DNA from: Apricaphanius iberus | Taxonomy: Eukaryota; Chordata; Actinopteri; Cyprinodontiformes; Aphaniidae | Length of the DNA: 64,000 nucleotides | Assembly (NCBI GenBank): GCA_028564705.1 | Contig: JAPXFQ010002924.1 | Coordinates: 587,001 to 651,000, forward strand | Direction of reading: 5' to 3' | Shown here: one piece after another, positions 1 through 12,202 of the stretch | Numbering within the stretch: the first letter of the stretch is position 1 | Layout of the letters: each line of letters opens with the position of its first letter | Translations under genes and position numbers: made by a program | The notes under the pieces: generated by a model | What the model was told of the DNA's origin: nothing | The model's input: the letters and a program-made list of their open reading frames with translations, nothing else | Database searches by the model: none

Positions 1-777
1 GCAGACACGCTCTAAACTCCTGTATAGCATACCCTCTCTGACATTGCTGCAAATCTGTAGCATCTTTTTTTCTTTGCATGCCTTTTTTTGTTTGACAGGA
101 CACTGCTTTAAACGTTTTGCTCATGTAAGAAGGGATAGCATGCAGAGATAACAAGCTTCCTGTCACAAAACTGGAAACCCATGATCAGATATTGACACAT
201 AAAATTGTAGCCATGAAATATAATAATCTAGGGAAAGTGGTTCATGAAAAAACCATATGAAAAGACAGTCCCCCCATTAAATCACTAAATAAATGAGATT
301 AACCAAGAGGTTAAATTTCCCTTGTCACAATGGTAAACCTTCCCAGATGTGACCCACCGACCAAATTTACTCCAAAGGAGCCTCACCAGCTCATACTGAA
401 GGTTGCAAAATAACCCAGAATGATGTTTAAAGCCAAAACCACAACAGGCCAAAAGGAACACAAAGCCTCATATTATATTTACCAAAAACATCCTGATGAT
501 CCCTAACATCTTTTGGAAAATATTCTTTAGGATGACAAGACAACAGTAAAACGTTTTGGAGAGGCTTCTCAACATGAAAATAGAAAAGAAATGGCTAGAT
601 CTGAAGATACAAAGGGAGTTAATAAGGCAACATTTCGTTGATAGTGTAAATAGTAATGAGGAAAAAGTTTTAAGAAATGTTTTACGCAATCTATAGCTTG
701 GAGACATAACAGACCAAGTTCTCTGCCCTGACCATACAAGTCCTCCGTGGTGAACCTGCTTTATGTATTTTTTTTCC
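1..777. other. AT-rich intergenic DNA
   Basis: I see no gene, repeat boundary or RNA signature here. Short open frames in this stretch have no recognisable motif and are probably chance. Confidence 0.5.
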
Positions 778-785
778 CTCTTGTG

Positions 786-1856
786 TAGGGCTGGACAATA
801 TAGAAAAAGAGCATATCGATAAAGGAATAGTCATATTGAGCGATATCGATAAATATCAAACATTTTTTTAAAAATTGCCTCCCTGGTCATTTTGTTATCC
901 TTCAATGAACTAATTTTAACTAAGAATTAAATTAGTTAATTTTTTTAAACACTTATTTTTATCATAAGTAAGTTTGTAAGACTGTAGCAAATGAAGAACA
1001 TCAGTAAATACAAAGACAAGTAATGTTATTAACCATTATATTATGTATATATTTTAATTACATTAGTAATTTAAATTAAAGGCTTATCTTGATGCTTTTT
1101 AATATTTTAAACATTTAATGAAACTTTATCATAATAATGGCTAAAACTTTTGGTTTAGTTTGTCAATAAAGTTTATTCAATTTGAGTTCAGCTCTGGGTC
1201 AGCTGTTGGCTGAAGCTAACCAGCTACTTACCAGAGTGAAGAGTGTTAAAGTCGGCAGGTCTATTCAACCTTTTCGTGTTTTTTTTAAACGGTTTTCGCT
1301 TCTGAGGACCGGGAGCAGAACCGAAGGGGACATTTTAAAAAACACAGGTTGTTAGTAGCGAAAGCCACCGTTTTTATCACCTGGGTAAGTTTCCTGTGTC
1401 TTTCTCTAACATATTTGCAGCGAGGGGGAGTCCTGCTTAAGACAGCTAATCGTAGTTTTATTATTACTACTACGTTTAGTGTTTTAGTGCGTCAAGGATT
1501 GGTTCAAAACGGGACGCAACCTCCAGAATAACTTCCTCCGCTGCTCCCTTGCTGTTACATCTGACCGCGGCAAAGTTACGGCAATGGTTCGCTTTAGGAC
1601 TATCAAAAAATTCTGTTTCAGCTCAAATCATTTCATCCTTTTTGTGGTATCAAAGGAGAGAGGGTTGCTGACAGAGCTGCCTGGGTCAGTGTTAATGATT
1701 CGTTTGGAGTAAGTAATGATTGTTATATTAAGCTACCTGATAGGCTATAATGAAGAAGCGAAGGGAGATTTTATTTTTCTATCGAACTTTTTTACCGACC
1801 CCTTTTTTCTGTCTATCGATCGATATATACTGCGATCGAATTAATGTCCAGCCCTA
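786..1856. mobile_element. hAT-type non-autonomous DNA transposon with perfect 8-bp TSD
   Basis: The element starts TAGGGCTGGACA and ends TGTCCAGCCCTA, a perfect 12-bp terminal inverted repeat. It is flanked on both sides by the 8-bp direct repeat CTCTTGTG (778-785 and 1857-1864). An 8-bp duplication with short TIRs is the hAT signature. Subterminal ATCGAT-rich sequence is present at both ends. No transposase frame is visible in the 1,071 bp, so it must have moved in trans. The intact TSD and TIR suggest it is fairly young. Confidence 0.85.
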
Positions 1857-1864
1857 CTCTTGTG

Positions 1865-3133
1865 TAATAAATAGCTTTAAGGAGAAAAAAATTCTAAATC
1901 TGGAATCAGTGCATCTCAACTCTTTGCTTTTTTTACAGTTTCAAATCCCATTCATTTTACATAGCAGGAGTTTTAACAAGAGTGCACACTTTTTTGTGTA
2001 GCCAATAAATGACAACACATTCATGTGACATATTTCCATTTTTCACACCCTTCTAATAAATATTTTGCATAATCATTCTTAACTGGTAATGCATTTCTGC
2101 CTAAGAGTATTGCTTCAAAGGGCCCTTTATTTGTTCCAAAAGATTATATAAAGATTTTATCCCCTAAATCATCTACCAATCAGGATCTGTGATCTGCATT
2201 AATATTAATAAGTTTTACCCAGCCCTCTTGTAAAAAAATCACCATCTGTTTCAAGGAAATTAAAACATGGTTTTAATTTTTACATAATTCTACCCCAATG
2301 AAAACAAAAATAACCATATTATGTTTAATTCCCATTGACACTCTTTTTCAATGCCACATCGTGGAAGGTTAAAAATGATACAGCTGTGTAATTTGTCACA
2401 AAAAAGTGAACTTACAAATTTTTTGCTTTCTTTTAAATACCTCAAGCATATCTGTTGACTATGTTTGGAGGATAAATAAGAAGGATGTCGAAAGTTGTTT
2501 GGATTAAAAAAATGCCTACATTGTTAGATGTTATTGTATTAGGAATTGTGATAACTATTTTCATTGCATTGCTTTAAGCAACAGAATGAAGTGGAGTGGG
2601 GACATGGAGCTATTTCCTATAATCAGGAATGTTGACTTGAGTGTTTTTTCAAAGTTTCACTCTTTCTCAGCAGAAATCTTGAGAAATCAAATTATGCTGG
2701 AGTGCGATTGTAACGTGTGCCTTTAGACACATAGCCTGTTGTTCAAACACCTTTTTGTTGTCATGTTTTAATGGATAAAATCTAAAGCATATCCATATAA
2801 AAAAACAGCCATATCTCCAAAATGTTCACTATCCTATTCCTTATGTACACTTTAGGTGTCTGCTACTCTGTTATATACATCCATTATCCATAGAAATGTA
2901 AGGAACTTTAGATTGCACTGCTATGCTGGAATTAGAAGACAAATGTTGTACATAAGGCTGTGAAATTGTTTTTATCACTGTTGACGTAAATAAAGAACCA
3001 GTTATTTTTCTATGATCCTTTTAGTTGCTATACCCATGTGTTAAACCATTAAAAAATGATTGAACTATTAAAAAATCAGTTACTGAAAGATTGGTTTTGG
3101 GATATTGGTTTTATAATTGGATTGTGTTTTGAT
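1865..3133. other. AT-rich intergenic DNA
   Basis: Nothing recognised. The sequence is low-complexity AT-rich with no convincing open frame or repeat boundary. Confidence 0.45.
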
Positions 3134-3134
3134 A

Positions 3135-3680
3135 CAGAGCCTTGCAAAAGTATTGACAACTTTAAAGCTTTAAGAGGGATTTATTTGTGATAGACCATTA
3201 GAAGGAAGCCCATAACCAAAAAAAAAAAGGAAAATGTTATGTCTTTATGAAGACAATAAGGATCTTTTTAGATATTAATAAAGTTCAGTGCAAGCAATTG
3301 CCATCAAAAAACAGTGAGGTACCATATAAAGTTGCCTATTTAATACACTGAGTCCAGTTGTGTGTGAGAACATCTGTTCTTTTAGGTCTTTGAGACTTGT
3401 GATGGAACATGGGAAAGGTTTAAAAAAGACAATTTGGTGTAAAACTAACACCTGGACTGAACACACACTATCATGGCAGCATTGTGCTGTGAGGATTCTT
3501 TTCTGGAGCAGAGACAGGAAAACCGGTCAGAGTTGATGGGAAGATAGGTGCAGCTGAATAGAGGAAAGTCCTGAAATACACCCTGTAGAAGGCTGTGAAA
3601 GACTTGAGTCTTGGACTGAAGGTTTATCCTCAACCAGGACAGCAACCGTAAATATGGTCCGCTACAATGGAAAGGTTTAG
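3135..3680 (+). mobile_element. decayed Tc1-like transposon fragment
   Basis: It begins after a TA with a Tc1-type end (CAGAGCCTTGCAAAAGTATT) and then jumps to degenerate transposase sequence. The segments around 3490-3560 and 3590-3680 resemble the catalytic-domain DNA of fish Tc1 elements (glycine- and aspartate-rich part, then the region before the QDND motif). Most of the transposase gene is deleted and no frame is open, so the copy is dead. It belongs to the same broad family as the copies at 8.3, 22.5 and 61.7 kb. The identification rests on remembered family sequence. Confidence 0.6.
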
Positions 3681-3684
3681 ATTA

Positions 3685-3800
3685 GCGTTGTCCCACTCCA
3701 GTCCTCTTGAGCTAACGTCTTGCATGTGTCCCTGCTCTAGAACAGCTGAATTAATTTGTGAATTACCTCCTTCGGATGGCCTTGTCAAAGTCGAGACCTG
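3685..3800. mobile_element. fragment of a hAT-like MITE
   Basis: It shares the CTCCAGTCCT core and the 'ctgctctagaacagctgaatta' type interior with the common fish MITE family also present at 12.05 kb. One end is missing and the copy is degenerate. Confidence 0.4.
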
Positions 3801-4017
3801 ACTGGGGACCCATAGTAAGAAAGTGAATGTTCACAGATGGTATTCATAATATAGATCATGTTGTAGCTGTTTTGCTAAAGAACAGGCAAAAACATCAATA
3901 TCTAGATATGAAAATTAAGTTGAGATATAAGACAAAGGACTTGCAGCTTTATTTATTCCGGGTGCAGAGAAATTCAAATATAAACAAGTCAATGTCCTGT
4001 GTATCTCTATGTTGTAC
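3801..4017. other. intergenic DNA
   Basis: No feature recognised. Confidence 0.4.
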
Positions 4018-4151
4018 TGTGGATGGACTTGTAAGTTGTCCAGGGTGTATCACCTGCCTCGCATCCAATGAACACTGGAGACCAGAAAACCAGCCCTCTA
4101 TGTGACCCTGCAAAGGATAAGAGGGAAGAGATGGTGGATGGATTGATGAAT
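4018..4151 (+). repeat. degenerate SINE 3' half
   Basis: The order of blocks (GTCCAGGGTGTA, a CCTGCCTCGC-like block, a CCAGCCC-like block, then a GGATGGATTGATGAATG tail) matches the 3' half of the SINE at 30.15, 32.63 and 51.4 kb. It is heavily diverged and lacks the tRNA-like head. Confidence 0.5.
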
Positions 4152-5097
4152 GCAACATAAAATGCTGCAAAAAAAGTTCATATCAATGCTTTTGTAAGAC
4201 ACTGTAATTACCCCAAAAATCTTAGACTACCTTAAGGACCTCAGGTTAGAGCACAGGTGTGCTTACTTGGCATTCAAAGCACGTTTTGATCACCTCTAAT
4301 ACACACGTTAATTAACTGTCCTTCCGATAAAGTGCACAGAGTAACATAAATGTAATGTTTCATTTTGCAGACTGAAAAGTGGTGTTATCTGTGTGTATGT
4401 TTTGCCTTTTTTGTTAAAAATAAAACAAATTTGAACAACATTTTCTGAGTTTTATAGAAAGCTTTTAAACCCCTGCACAACTCATCACCAGGTTTCATGG
4501 TATGTCTTTGGTAAATTGGGGATGGTATTTTCAAATGAAAGAAATGTTTGTGATGGATGTTACATTCTCATTTTGTCCGACGTGTATAAGGAGCCTGTGG
4601 TTGTCAGCAGATGAAGGGACTCCTGACATGACTCATTCTTATGTGCACGTTTTAGCTAAGAAGGCCTGACCTTTCAGAGGACTCTGCTTTGTTAAACTTT
4701 GAAAGGGAGAAAATTACTCTTCCTAACAGGACTGAGAAAAGAGGCAGTGTTGGCACAGAACAGTATGAATATTACAGACCTCATCATTATTTTAAAGAGT
4801 CTGTATTATTCTTTCGTTCCAACTTTAAACTCATTTATCCATAAAGCCTTTTGTGCATGTAATAGGTCAGCACATTTACACCACATTTCACACAAAAAGA
4901 AATGTGGACTGTTTGATCACAATGCTATTGAACTGCCCAAAACACGTAATCTACTAATCACCTGCTTCTTGCTTTACATAACCCTGCCAATAGGAGACAG
5001 CTGTGTTAAATTTCTGCCAAGTTGCTTGTTTACTTCTATGAAGCACTTGTCTGTTCTGAGCTAGAACAGTCAAGTTTTTGTCACAAGTGGCACAAGG
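4152..5097. other. intergenic DNA
   Basis: Nothing recognised. A 121-codon open frame at 4699-5064 has no motif I can identify and no splice or promoter context, so I treat it as chance. Confidence 0.4.
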
Positions 5098-5145
5098 TAC
5101 AGTGGCTCTCATAAGTGTATGCAACCCTGTTGAAGTGCTAAGGCC
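5098..5145 (+). mobile_element. short Tc1-type terminal fragment
   Basis: TACAGTGGCTCTCATAAGTG resembles the TA-flanked terminal repeat of Tc1-like elements. The rest of the element is absent. Confidence 0.35.
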
Positions 5146-5574
5146 CTCATTCATCAAACATATTACAGCACAGATCTGTGCACATTACATGTGTAGGAAC
5201 AATTTTACACATTGTGTATTTATCAACTTGTGTGTATGAATGTTCTTAATAACAGCTCTGACAATCCATACACACAGCATCTGGTGTTCAGAATGGGGAA
5301 ACTGCAACACTGAAACAGTTTCACTTTGAATATTTATCTCATCAGTTCATCATCTCCTCCAAGGAGCTCATGTAGGCATTTGTCTGTGTTTTAGCAAAAA
5401 TAACTCAATGGATGGATTTGGATTAAACATTCAGGAAATAATATAAATTTACCATGTTATAAATTTTGCATTTGGGGGTGATCGCACACGAGATCATGTG
5501 AAATACAACCTGAGGGGTGTGAGGTGCTTTGCAGAGGTCTGCACTCTCAGTGTGCTTTTCTACTTGTCACATCC
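5146..5574. other. unclassified repeat-like DNA
   Basis: A block beginning AGGCCCTCATTCATCAA resembles the ends of a common fish MITE type. A vaguely similar ATTCATCAA block occurs at about 7247. I could not define boundaries. Confidence 0.25.
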
Positions 5575-5984
5575 ACAGACTGTACTGTAAATACAATGGA
5601 GAAACCCTTGGGTGACGTCACCCATAGGTTTCTGAAAAGCAGAAAATGAAACAAACTGGGCGGTTCCCACTACCACCATCTTGTCCACGTCACTCGCCTT
5701 GTCACTCTCAGAAAATCCAAAAATGGGCAAAGAGGTGGAGCTGAGAGTGGCGTTGTGAGGGTAGGGGCGGAGGGTCGACGCTCCAAGCCGACATACCTAC
5801 AAGCTAGTCAAAAGCTAGTCAGGAACTAACTGAAGCCAACTAAAGCTAACGTAGGTTGCAGCTGGTTTCAGTCAGAAGACCGCGGTTGAGAGACTCTTTG
5901 CCCTTTGCCACTAGGGTCGCTTTAGACCCAGAGACATCTCGAGGGGGGACACATATCTATATATGGGTTGGGTCAGTACCTTAA
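5575..5984 (+). repeat. dispersed repeat family R1, copy 1 (5' part)
   Basis: This stretch aligns by eye over about 400 bp with 17296-17705. Shared blocks include a GACGTCACCCATAGGTTTCT-like start, GGGCGGTTCCCAC, CAAAGAGGTGGAGCTGAGAG, the duplicated CTAGTCA motifs, AGACCGCGGTT and CGCTTTAGACCCAGA. The copy ends where Tc1 transposase sequence begins near 5985. The family class is unresolved (see copy 2). Confidence 0.75.
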
Positions 5985-6918
5985 CCCTACAGAAGTGGCA
6001 CAGGTTGTCCAACTTCTCCAGGATGGCACATGCACACTTGCTGCAGCAAGGTTTAATGTGTGTCCCAGCACAATTTCCAGAACATGGAGATTTCAGGAGA
6101 TTGGTGGTTATTCACTGAGAGCTGGATAGGGCCGTAGAAGGTAGAAGGTCAACCCTTCAGCAGGACCGATACATGCTCCTTTGTGCAAGGTGGAAAAGGC
6201 TGAGCACTGCTCGTGCCCTACAGAATGGCCTTCAGAGGGCCACTGGTGTTAATGTCTCTACCCAAACAATCAGGAACAGACTTCATGAAGATGGCCTGAG
6301 GACCCGACGTCCTGTAGTGGGCCCTGTGCTCACGGCCCAGCACCGTGGAGCTCGACAGGCATTTGCTCAAGAACACCAGAATTGGCAAGTCCGCCACTGG
6401 CGCCCTGTACTTTTTACAGACAGGAGCAGGTTCACCCTGAGCACCTATGATAGACGTTAAAGAGTCTGGAGAAGACAAGGAGAACGTTATGCTGCCTGCA
6501 ACGTTGTTCAACATGAAAGGTTTGGTGGTGGGTCAGTGATGGTACCGTAAGGTATCAAGATAAAATCCTTGAACCCAGAGCCTACGCTGGTGCAGTAGGT
6601 TCTGGTTTCGTCCTAATGCACGACAATGCCCGGCCTCATGTGGCAACAGTATGCAGGCAGTACCTGGAGGATGAAGGAATTGGAACAATTGAATGGCCTT
6701 CACGATCCCCTGACTTAAACCCAATAGAACATCTGTGGGACCTCATGTTTCGGTTCATTAGGCGCCGCCAGGTTGCTCCTCAGACCGTACAACAGCTCAG
6801 GGATGCCCTCAAACAGATCTGGGAGGAAATGCCACAAGACACCAGCCATCGTCTCATTGGGAGCATGCCCCGACGTCAAGCATGCATACAAGCTCGTGGG
6901 GGCCACATAAGATACTGA
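5985..6918 (+). pseudogene. Tc1/mariner (DD34E-type) transposase pseudogene
   Basis: Two readable parts remain. The first (6173-6460) carries helix-turn-helix and linker sequence and the first catalytic region, where the usual W-T/S-D-E tract reads FTDRSRF, so the conserved acidic pair is altered. The second (6616-6918) carries HDNARPHV with the second catalytic aspartate, SPDLNPIEHLW with the final glutamate 34 residues later, and the C-terminal end at a TGA. A deletion and frameshift between about 6460 and 6616 removes the middle of the catalytic core, and there is no 5' end. It is therefore not functional. This is a different Tc1 family from the element at 12.2 kb. Confidence 0.8.
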
Positions 6919-7176
6919 AAAGCATTTTGAGTAGCAGAAATTAATTTTTTGAAAAAATTGACTAGCCTGCCAAAACTTCATTTCACTTTGATTTTAGGGT
7001 GTCTACACAATTGAGCCCTCTGTAGGCTGAAAATTTGTATTTCCATTAAAAGACTCGGCATCCTTTTGTTTATAAGACATTGCCCTGTCATTATTTGTAT
7101 AGATATCCAACTTCATATTGAGATCTGATGTATCTAATGTGTTTCTTTAAAGTACTCCTTTAATTTTTGTGAGCAG
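5985..7176 (+). mobile_element. 5'-truncated Tc1-like transposon with intact right terminal repeat
   Basis: The right end reads, on the minus strand, CTGCTCACAAAAATTAAAGG after a TA (7177-7178), a Tc1-type terminal repeat. The left terminal repeat is absent: transposase-type sequence joins directly to R1 DNA near 5985. The element encloses the transposase pseudogene listed separately. Confidence 0.75.
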
Positions 7177-7178
7177 TA

Positions 7179-7964
7179 TAGTTAATTGAGGGCATTTATG
7201 TATACAAATGACTGTGAACAGGCACAAGCACCCAAACATATGTGGGATTCATCAACACATGATTGCCGAGCATTATGCGTACGAGAGGCCACCACAGATT
7301 TGATAAATTAGACTTTTTACTGTTCATATAAACATTATATATGATATTTGCTTATTTGTATTATTTAGCTAAAGCCATAGTTTATAGTTACAAAGAATCA
7401 AAAGGATCTTACTGCACAAAGATACCCATCAGGAGAACGGTACTTGACTTTTTGTCAAGGTAGATAAATCATGAACAGATTTAAATACCAGACCATGGCT
7501 TTGCAAGTAGGGCTCACTGCAGAACCACTCAAAGACATGGAAACTATTTTTTAGAAATATATATCTTTTTTGCAATAAGAAAGACAGATGAAAAACCATA
7601 ATGTAAGAGAGGATGTGGCCTTAGCTTTCATCTTTCAACACAAACAGTGCAGCCTTGACTCATCTCCCTTGGTGGTTTTAACACCATTCACACCTTGAGA
7701 TATGTGACCAAAAATTGTCATTGATAGAAAGCATTTCACAAGTTACAGTTGTCCAGACAATGACCTAATCGGACAGGATGGTTGGGTTAATGACTCAAGA
7801 CATTAACCGCCCTTTTACAGTAAAAGCATAATTTACGAGTCTGATACAACTCATTTTTCATAACTTTACAAACCCAGAGGATGAAAGGTGAAATATTTGC
7901 AAGAAACTGAATATAACTCCAGTTTAATTCCGCTAAGATGCTGGGATGTTTTATTTTAAACCAG
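7179..7964. other. intergenic DNA
   Basis: Mostly unrecognised. About 7185-7315 contains an ATTCATCAACACATG block that may be a MITE remnant. Confidence 0.35.
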
Positions 7965-8001
7965 TTATTGTAGCTCTCAGTACATCTGAGAGCTACAATA
8001 A
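7965..8001. repeat. perfect 16-bp inverted repeat (hairpin)
   Basis: Arms 7965-7980 and 7986-8001 are perfect reverse complements (TTATTGTAGCTCTCAG), separated by the 5-base loop TACAT. It sits just before an L2-like 3' tail. No U-run follows, and a bacterial-type terminator would make no sense here. Confidence 0.8.
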
Positions 8002-8150
8002 GTTGGCTGGGATTCCTTACACAGAAAACGTGAACTGATTGAAATGTTTGTATAATTGTATTAAAATTACTTTTGTTGTAAAGTGCCTTGATATTATATT
8101 TGTTGTCAATTGGCACTGTATAAATAAAGTTAATTGAATTGAATTACATT
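8002..8150 (+). repeat. L2-like LINE 3' tail
   Basis: It contains AAAGTGCCTTGATATTATAT, then TTGGCACTGTATAAATAAAG and a short ATTGAATTGAAT tail. The same tail recurs at 16.2 kb (inverted), 22.4 kb and 60.15 kb. The clade label is inferred from the longer copy at 19.6-22.4 kb. Confidence 0.6.
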
Positions 8151-8269
8151 TACTGTCCTTCAGGAAGGTTAATCCCTGTCCCAATCTTGTGTGTCTTTTA
8201 GTCTTTAATAGTTTTTCCTTGGGGATTTTTCTACATGATACTGCCACTTAAATTCTTTCATAGTGGAGA

Positions 8270-8730
8270 TTGTGTGTTCAAGGTGAGCAGTGGTATTTTG
8301 GTTTCATCTGACCAGAGCACATGTTCACTAGGTAGCAAACTTACTTTGAGGCTTGTGGCGAACTGCAAATGAGACTTCTTGTGGCTTTGCTTTAGCACTG
8401 GCCTTATTTTTGCCACTCCACCATAAACAGCAGATTTGTGGACTGCATAACCTATATGCTGGTTGTTCTTTTAACAGTTTCTCCCACTTGTTGGTTTGGA
8501 TCTCTACAGCTCCTCCAAACATATATTGGATTTTTCTCAGATCAATGTTCTTGCTGTCTGGCCTCCTACCTTTGGATGGATAGCCATGTCTTACTATAGT
8601 TGCAATTGTGTCATGGCCCTGTGAGCTGTTTAAAGCTTGGGATAATCCAGTCTAATTTAACCCTGCTTTAAAGTTCTCCTCAAGATTATGTCTGACCAGT
8701 CTATCATCTCTTGCTGCATGTAAACACACT
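8270..8730 (-). mobile_element. decayed Tc1-like transposase region (minus strand)
   Basis: On the minus strand this reads through degenerate Tc1 transposase DNA. TCATCTGACCAGAGCAC (+) is the complement of the catalytic LWSDET-coding segment. It continues into the linker and helix-turn-helix regions as far as about 8700. There is no open frame. It resembles the family of the 61.7-63.6 kb relic in the opposite orientation. Confidence 0.55.
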
Positions 8731-10185
8731 GAATAATGCCAATGTACACTAGAGCTTCTTTTTATAAAAATTATTTTATTTTAGAAAATAATTTACACCT
8801 TTACTCATTCTCCTTTCTCCATGTTCAGTAATATTCTGTGAACCTCTGAGGTAGTCTCAGGAAAGCCATTAAAAGCCTCTGAAGAGTTGACAACAAACCA
8901 GTGCCCTACCACTTTCTCCGCAGGAATCCTTTGGGGTCTGACTGAGGTTTCAGACACTATCACACCTGTTGGAGACCAAACACAGGCTTTTTAACCGGTC
9001 CTGTGAGGATAAGATATGGTGGTTTTGTGGCTAGGCCAAAGGAGTGCATTAAGGGGTGCGATGGCTTTCAATACCAGGCCTAATGGAAGCCTTATCAGTG
9101 GCTATCTGAGGCACTCTTTAGCTCTTGAAGGTAGAACATGCTCGAGGCAGCGTAATTCTCAGTTATTTAAAGCTCATTGGGGGGCGCATTGGGCTTTGAA
9201 GTTCAGGAGATAAAAATTTAATATGTCTGAAGACCATTGTATTTCACTCGTTTTTCCCCAAAATCACTCACTTTGCACAGGCGAGACCCTAGAATATCTC
9301 TATTATTTGCTCTCCATATTTATTGGCAGCTGATAAGCTAGGACTAATTTCCACTAAATGCAGAAAAAAACATGACTTGCTCCTTTTCTGTTTCTTGTTT
9401 TTCATTCTACTAATGCAGCAAATCTATGCTTATGGAGCAAAAAATATTTGACCCGTCTCTATGTGGCATCAGGACACAGTAACAGAATGTCTAAGCAAAC
9501 ATCATGTTATGTAAAATTGTGGAACACTTATGACAGAAAGAATGAACAAAACCCTGACCCATGTCAAGGATTCTAACATTTTTCGTCACAAGAGCTATTT
9601 CTGTTACAAAGCAGACTTCATAACTAAGTGTGAATGTGTCAAAGGTCAGGAACTTGACAAAATACATTCAGCACATTTGGCTATATGGAAGTGACAACAA
9701 TACAATGCCGCCAGATTTATATTTTGTAACCGTTTGTGGTGTCCATCATTTCTATATTAAAAACAGAGGCAAAATGGCACTGATATGAGATGGAGAAGTA
9801 AATGGGAAACAATTTTATAATTCTACAACAAAGACAAAATTATTGCAGAGTTTGCATTTTAAGCTTCATTTAGCGTAAAATGTACCTCAGGTAGCATTAT
9901 TAAAACAGCAGTCATATTGTGTATATTTCCAAAGATCTGCCACCATCTCCAAAAAAATATGTTCCATGACAGACATTGTTTAAAAGAACAAAAAGATAAA
10001 ACATCTTCTCCACAATCTATTTAGCCCTTCTGTTATCTAGTGAAAGTATCACTCTCTTGCAGTGTTAAAAAGTTAGAAATGTCTAGATATGTAATAAAAA
10101 ATAGTTTTAATAGTTCCTTTTAAATTATATGCTTCCTACTCGCTTCCTATGACTTTCTTTTTCTTTTTAAATCTTACAGTTACTG
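8731..10185. other. intergenic DNA
   Basis: No gene or repeat boundary recognised. Confidence 0.4.
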
Positions 10186-11560
10186 AATATATTAATACCT
10201 GAATTTTCAGACGCTCCTGAATATAAGATACACCAGCAAAATGTGAAAAGAAAATAAGTTTTGTACATACATAGGCCACACCTCAGCATAAGCTTCACAT
10301 AATCTTGATGTAACATGAGAAAGTTACACAAAAAGATAGTACACAGAAGATTTTCATTTTTAATTCAAGACACATTATTTTTTTTTTTCAAACTCTGCCT
10401 GAATATCGACAGAACATCATCAGTAACATGTCCGGTTAGAAAATAAAACATGCTTTAGCCTACCAAAAAAGTCAGCTATCTTGGTAGCTGTCTTCCTCTT
10501 TTACCGTAAAGCCATTGAAATGGTCTTTGTCCTGTGAAAGCATTTGTTGTCATTTTACACTTACTCAGTTCTGTCTGTTGACTCCTCCACTGTGTCAACA
10601 TTGATTAGTTGACCACCAGTGTTTATCCCCCAACAGGCCACTATTCTACGTCACCATTTTACTGGACTGTCATAGACATAATCACAACCCAAAGACAACA
10701 ACACGTTATGGAGTTACAAAGCAGTTTCAGAGTGAACCAACAGCTTACACTGAGCAGGCTGCGTCAGCGCTCGAACAACTAGCTAATGACATCACCGTCA
10801 CCACAGCTTTAAACAGGCACCCATAAAGAAATAAAATAATAAACATATAGCCAACAAATAATCAGGCAGCCGTTTGTACAACCAGTAACATGTAAGAAAC
10901 CTGAGATAGCTAAGAGATAACCCAAAGAGCTAGCTTCCAGACCGTTTCAAACAGCTGACATTGTACGGCTATAAACTCATCAGATATGACCGCCGCCAGT
11001 TCAGTTTACAGATATCTACAGTATTTGATCATCATGCCTCAACTTTACACAGAAAAAGCAAAGAAGGCACACATATATATTAACATCAACATACGTCCAG
11101 TGTGGGGGATGAGCAGATTCGTTCATCAGACTGGATCCTTGGATGGATAGATCATCCACAACTCAGCCATGGATGGTGGCTTTTCCGTCAGCTGGATACC
11201 TTTTAAATATTATTACTATCCTTTTTTCTTCTATTTCTGCAGCCTACAGCGCTGCACATGTTAACCATGCTGATAGATTTTTCCTTGACTGCCAAGTAGG
11301 GCAGATCTATTGACAACTGTCAGCTAACAACAATGGTAGATAGTGGGGGGCGATTGGTCTTTCTGCCCTTCAAAGAGAAGCTGGGGGGCGGGGGCTTGGG
11401 TGCGTGACATCATGTTTCAACGTGTCCATAGGAAGCAGGGTCTAAATAACCTGCCATCAGCCAGATCTATGTCTAGCCCCGCCCATCTGAAAGAGGGAGG
11501 GCCTGAAATATCTGATAGAATATTTTGAGCTGATTGGAGTACACGTAAAGTTTTTTCATT
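10186..11560. other. unclassified, possibly repeat-derived DNA
   Basis: The segments GAATATAAGATACACCAGC and CATAGGCCACACCTCAGCAT resemble remnants of a dispersed vertebrate DNA-repeat type with 'tataag...cac' ends. About 11340-11530 is locally GC-rich. No coding frame is convincing and boundaries are unclear. Confidence 0.25.
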
Positions 11561-12052
11561 TTATTTTTTTTTATACATTTTTATTAGAAAATATTTTCTG
11601 ACATGTACAGAACATGTACAAGACAATTAAGGCATTTAAGAATGCCAGAACAAAAGCGTAAGTATGCCAGGGGGTTTCGATACAATAGAATAAAGGAATT
11701 TTGAAGTTACAAAAATAGGATATATTATTTTAGTTCAAAGACATTGGTTGCCATACAATTTTCATAAGTGCAAACTGCCTTGTGAGGACACACAAGGTAG
11801 TGCCCGGCTGGCACTGACTTCTACGCGAGCGTCAACCGGCGTGGTGATGTTTGTTTCACTTAGCTGGGTACTTGATACTATCATCTGAACTCCTGCCCCA
11901 AAGCACAATGCTGACAAACGATTGGCCTGGCAAATATGGGTCGGAGGTCGGGTGGTTTAGATAGGAGCGGTACAAGAGGGATTCTCCTGACTTTGGAAAA
12001 CTCCAAACCTCGCAAGAATCCATCTTGCAGGGCAAGGTTAGGATCTAAAGCA
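11561..12052. other. intergenic DNA
   Basis: Nothing recognised. Confidence 0.35.
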
Positions 12053-12190
12053 GGGGTGTGCAACTCCAGTCCTTGAAGTCCGGTGTGCTGCAGCTTTTAG
12101 GTGTGTCTCTGATTCAAAACACCTGAGTCTAATAATAAGGTCATTAGCAGGACTCTGGAGAACCTGGCTGCCTCCAAATACCCCTACTAC
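12053..12190 (+). mobile_element. hAT-like MITE, left-end fragment
   Basis: It starts CAGGGGTGTGCAACTCCAGT, a near match to the common fish hAT MITE end, and runs through GGTCATTAGCAGGACTCTGG. The right half is missing. It stops a few bases before the Tc1 element at 12203. Confidence 0.55.
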
Positions 12191-12202
12191 GCTTGCTACG
12201 TA

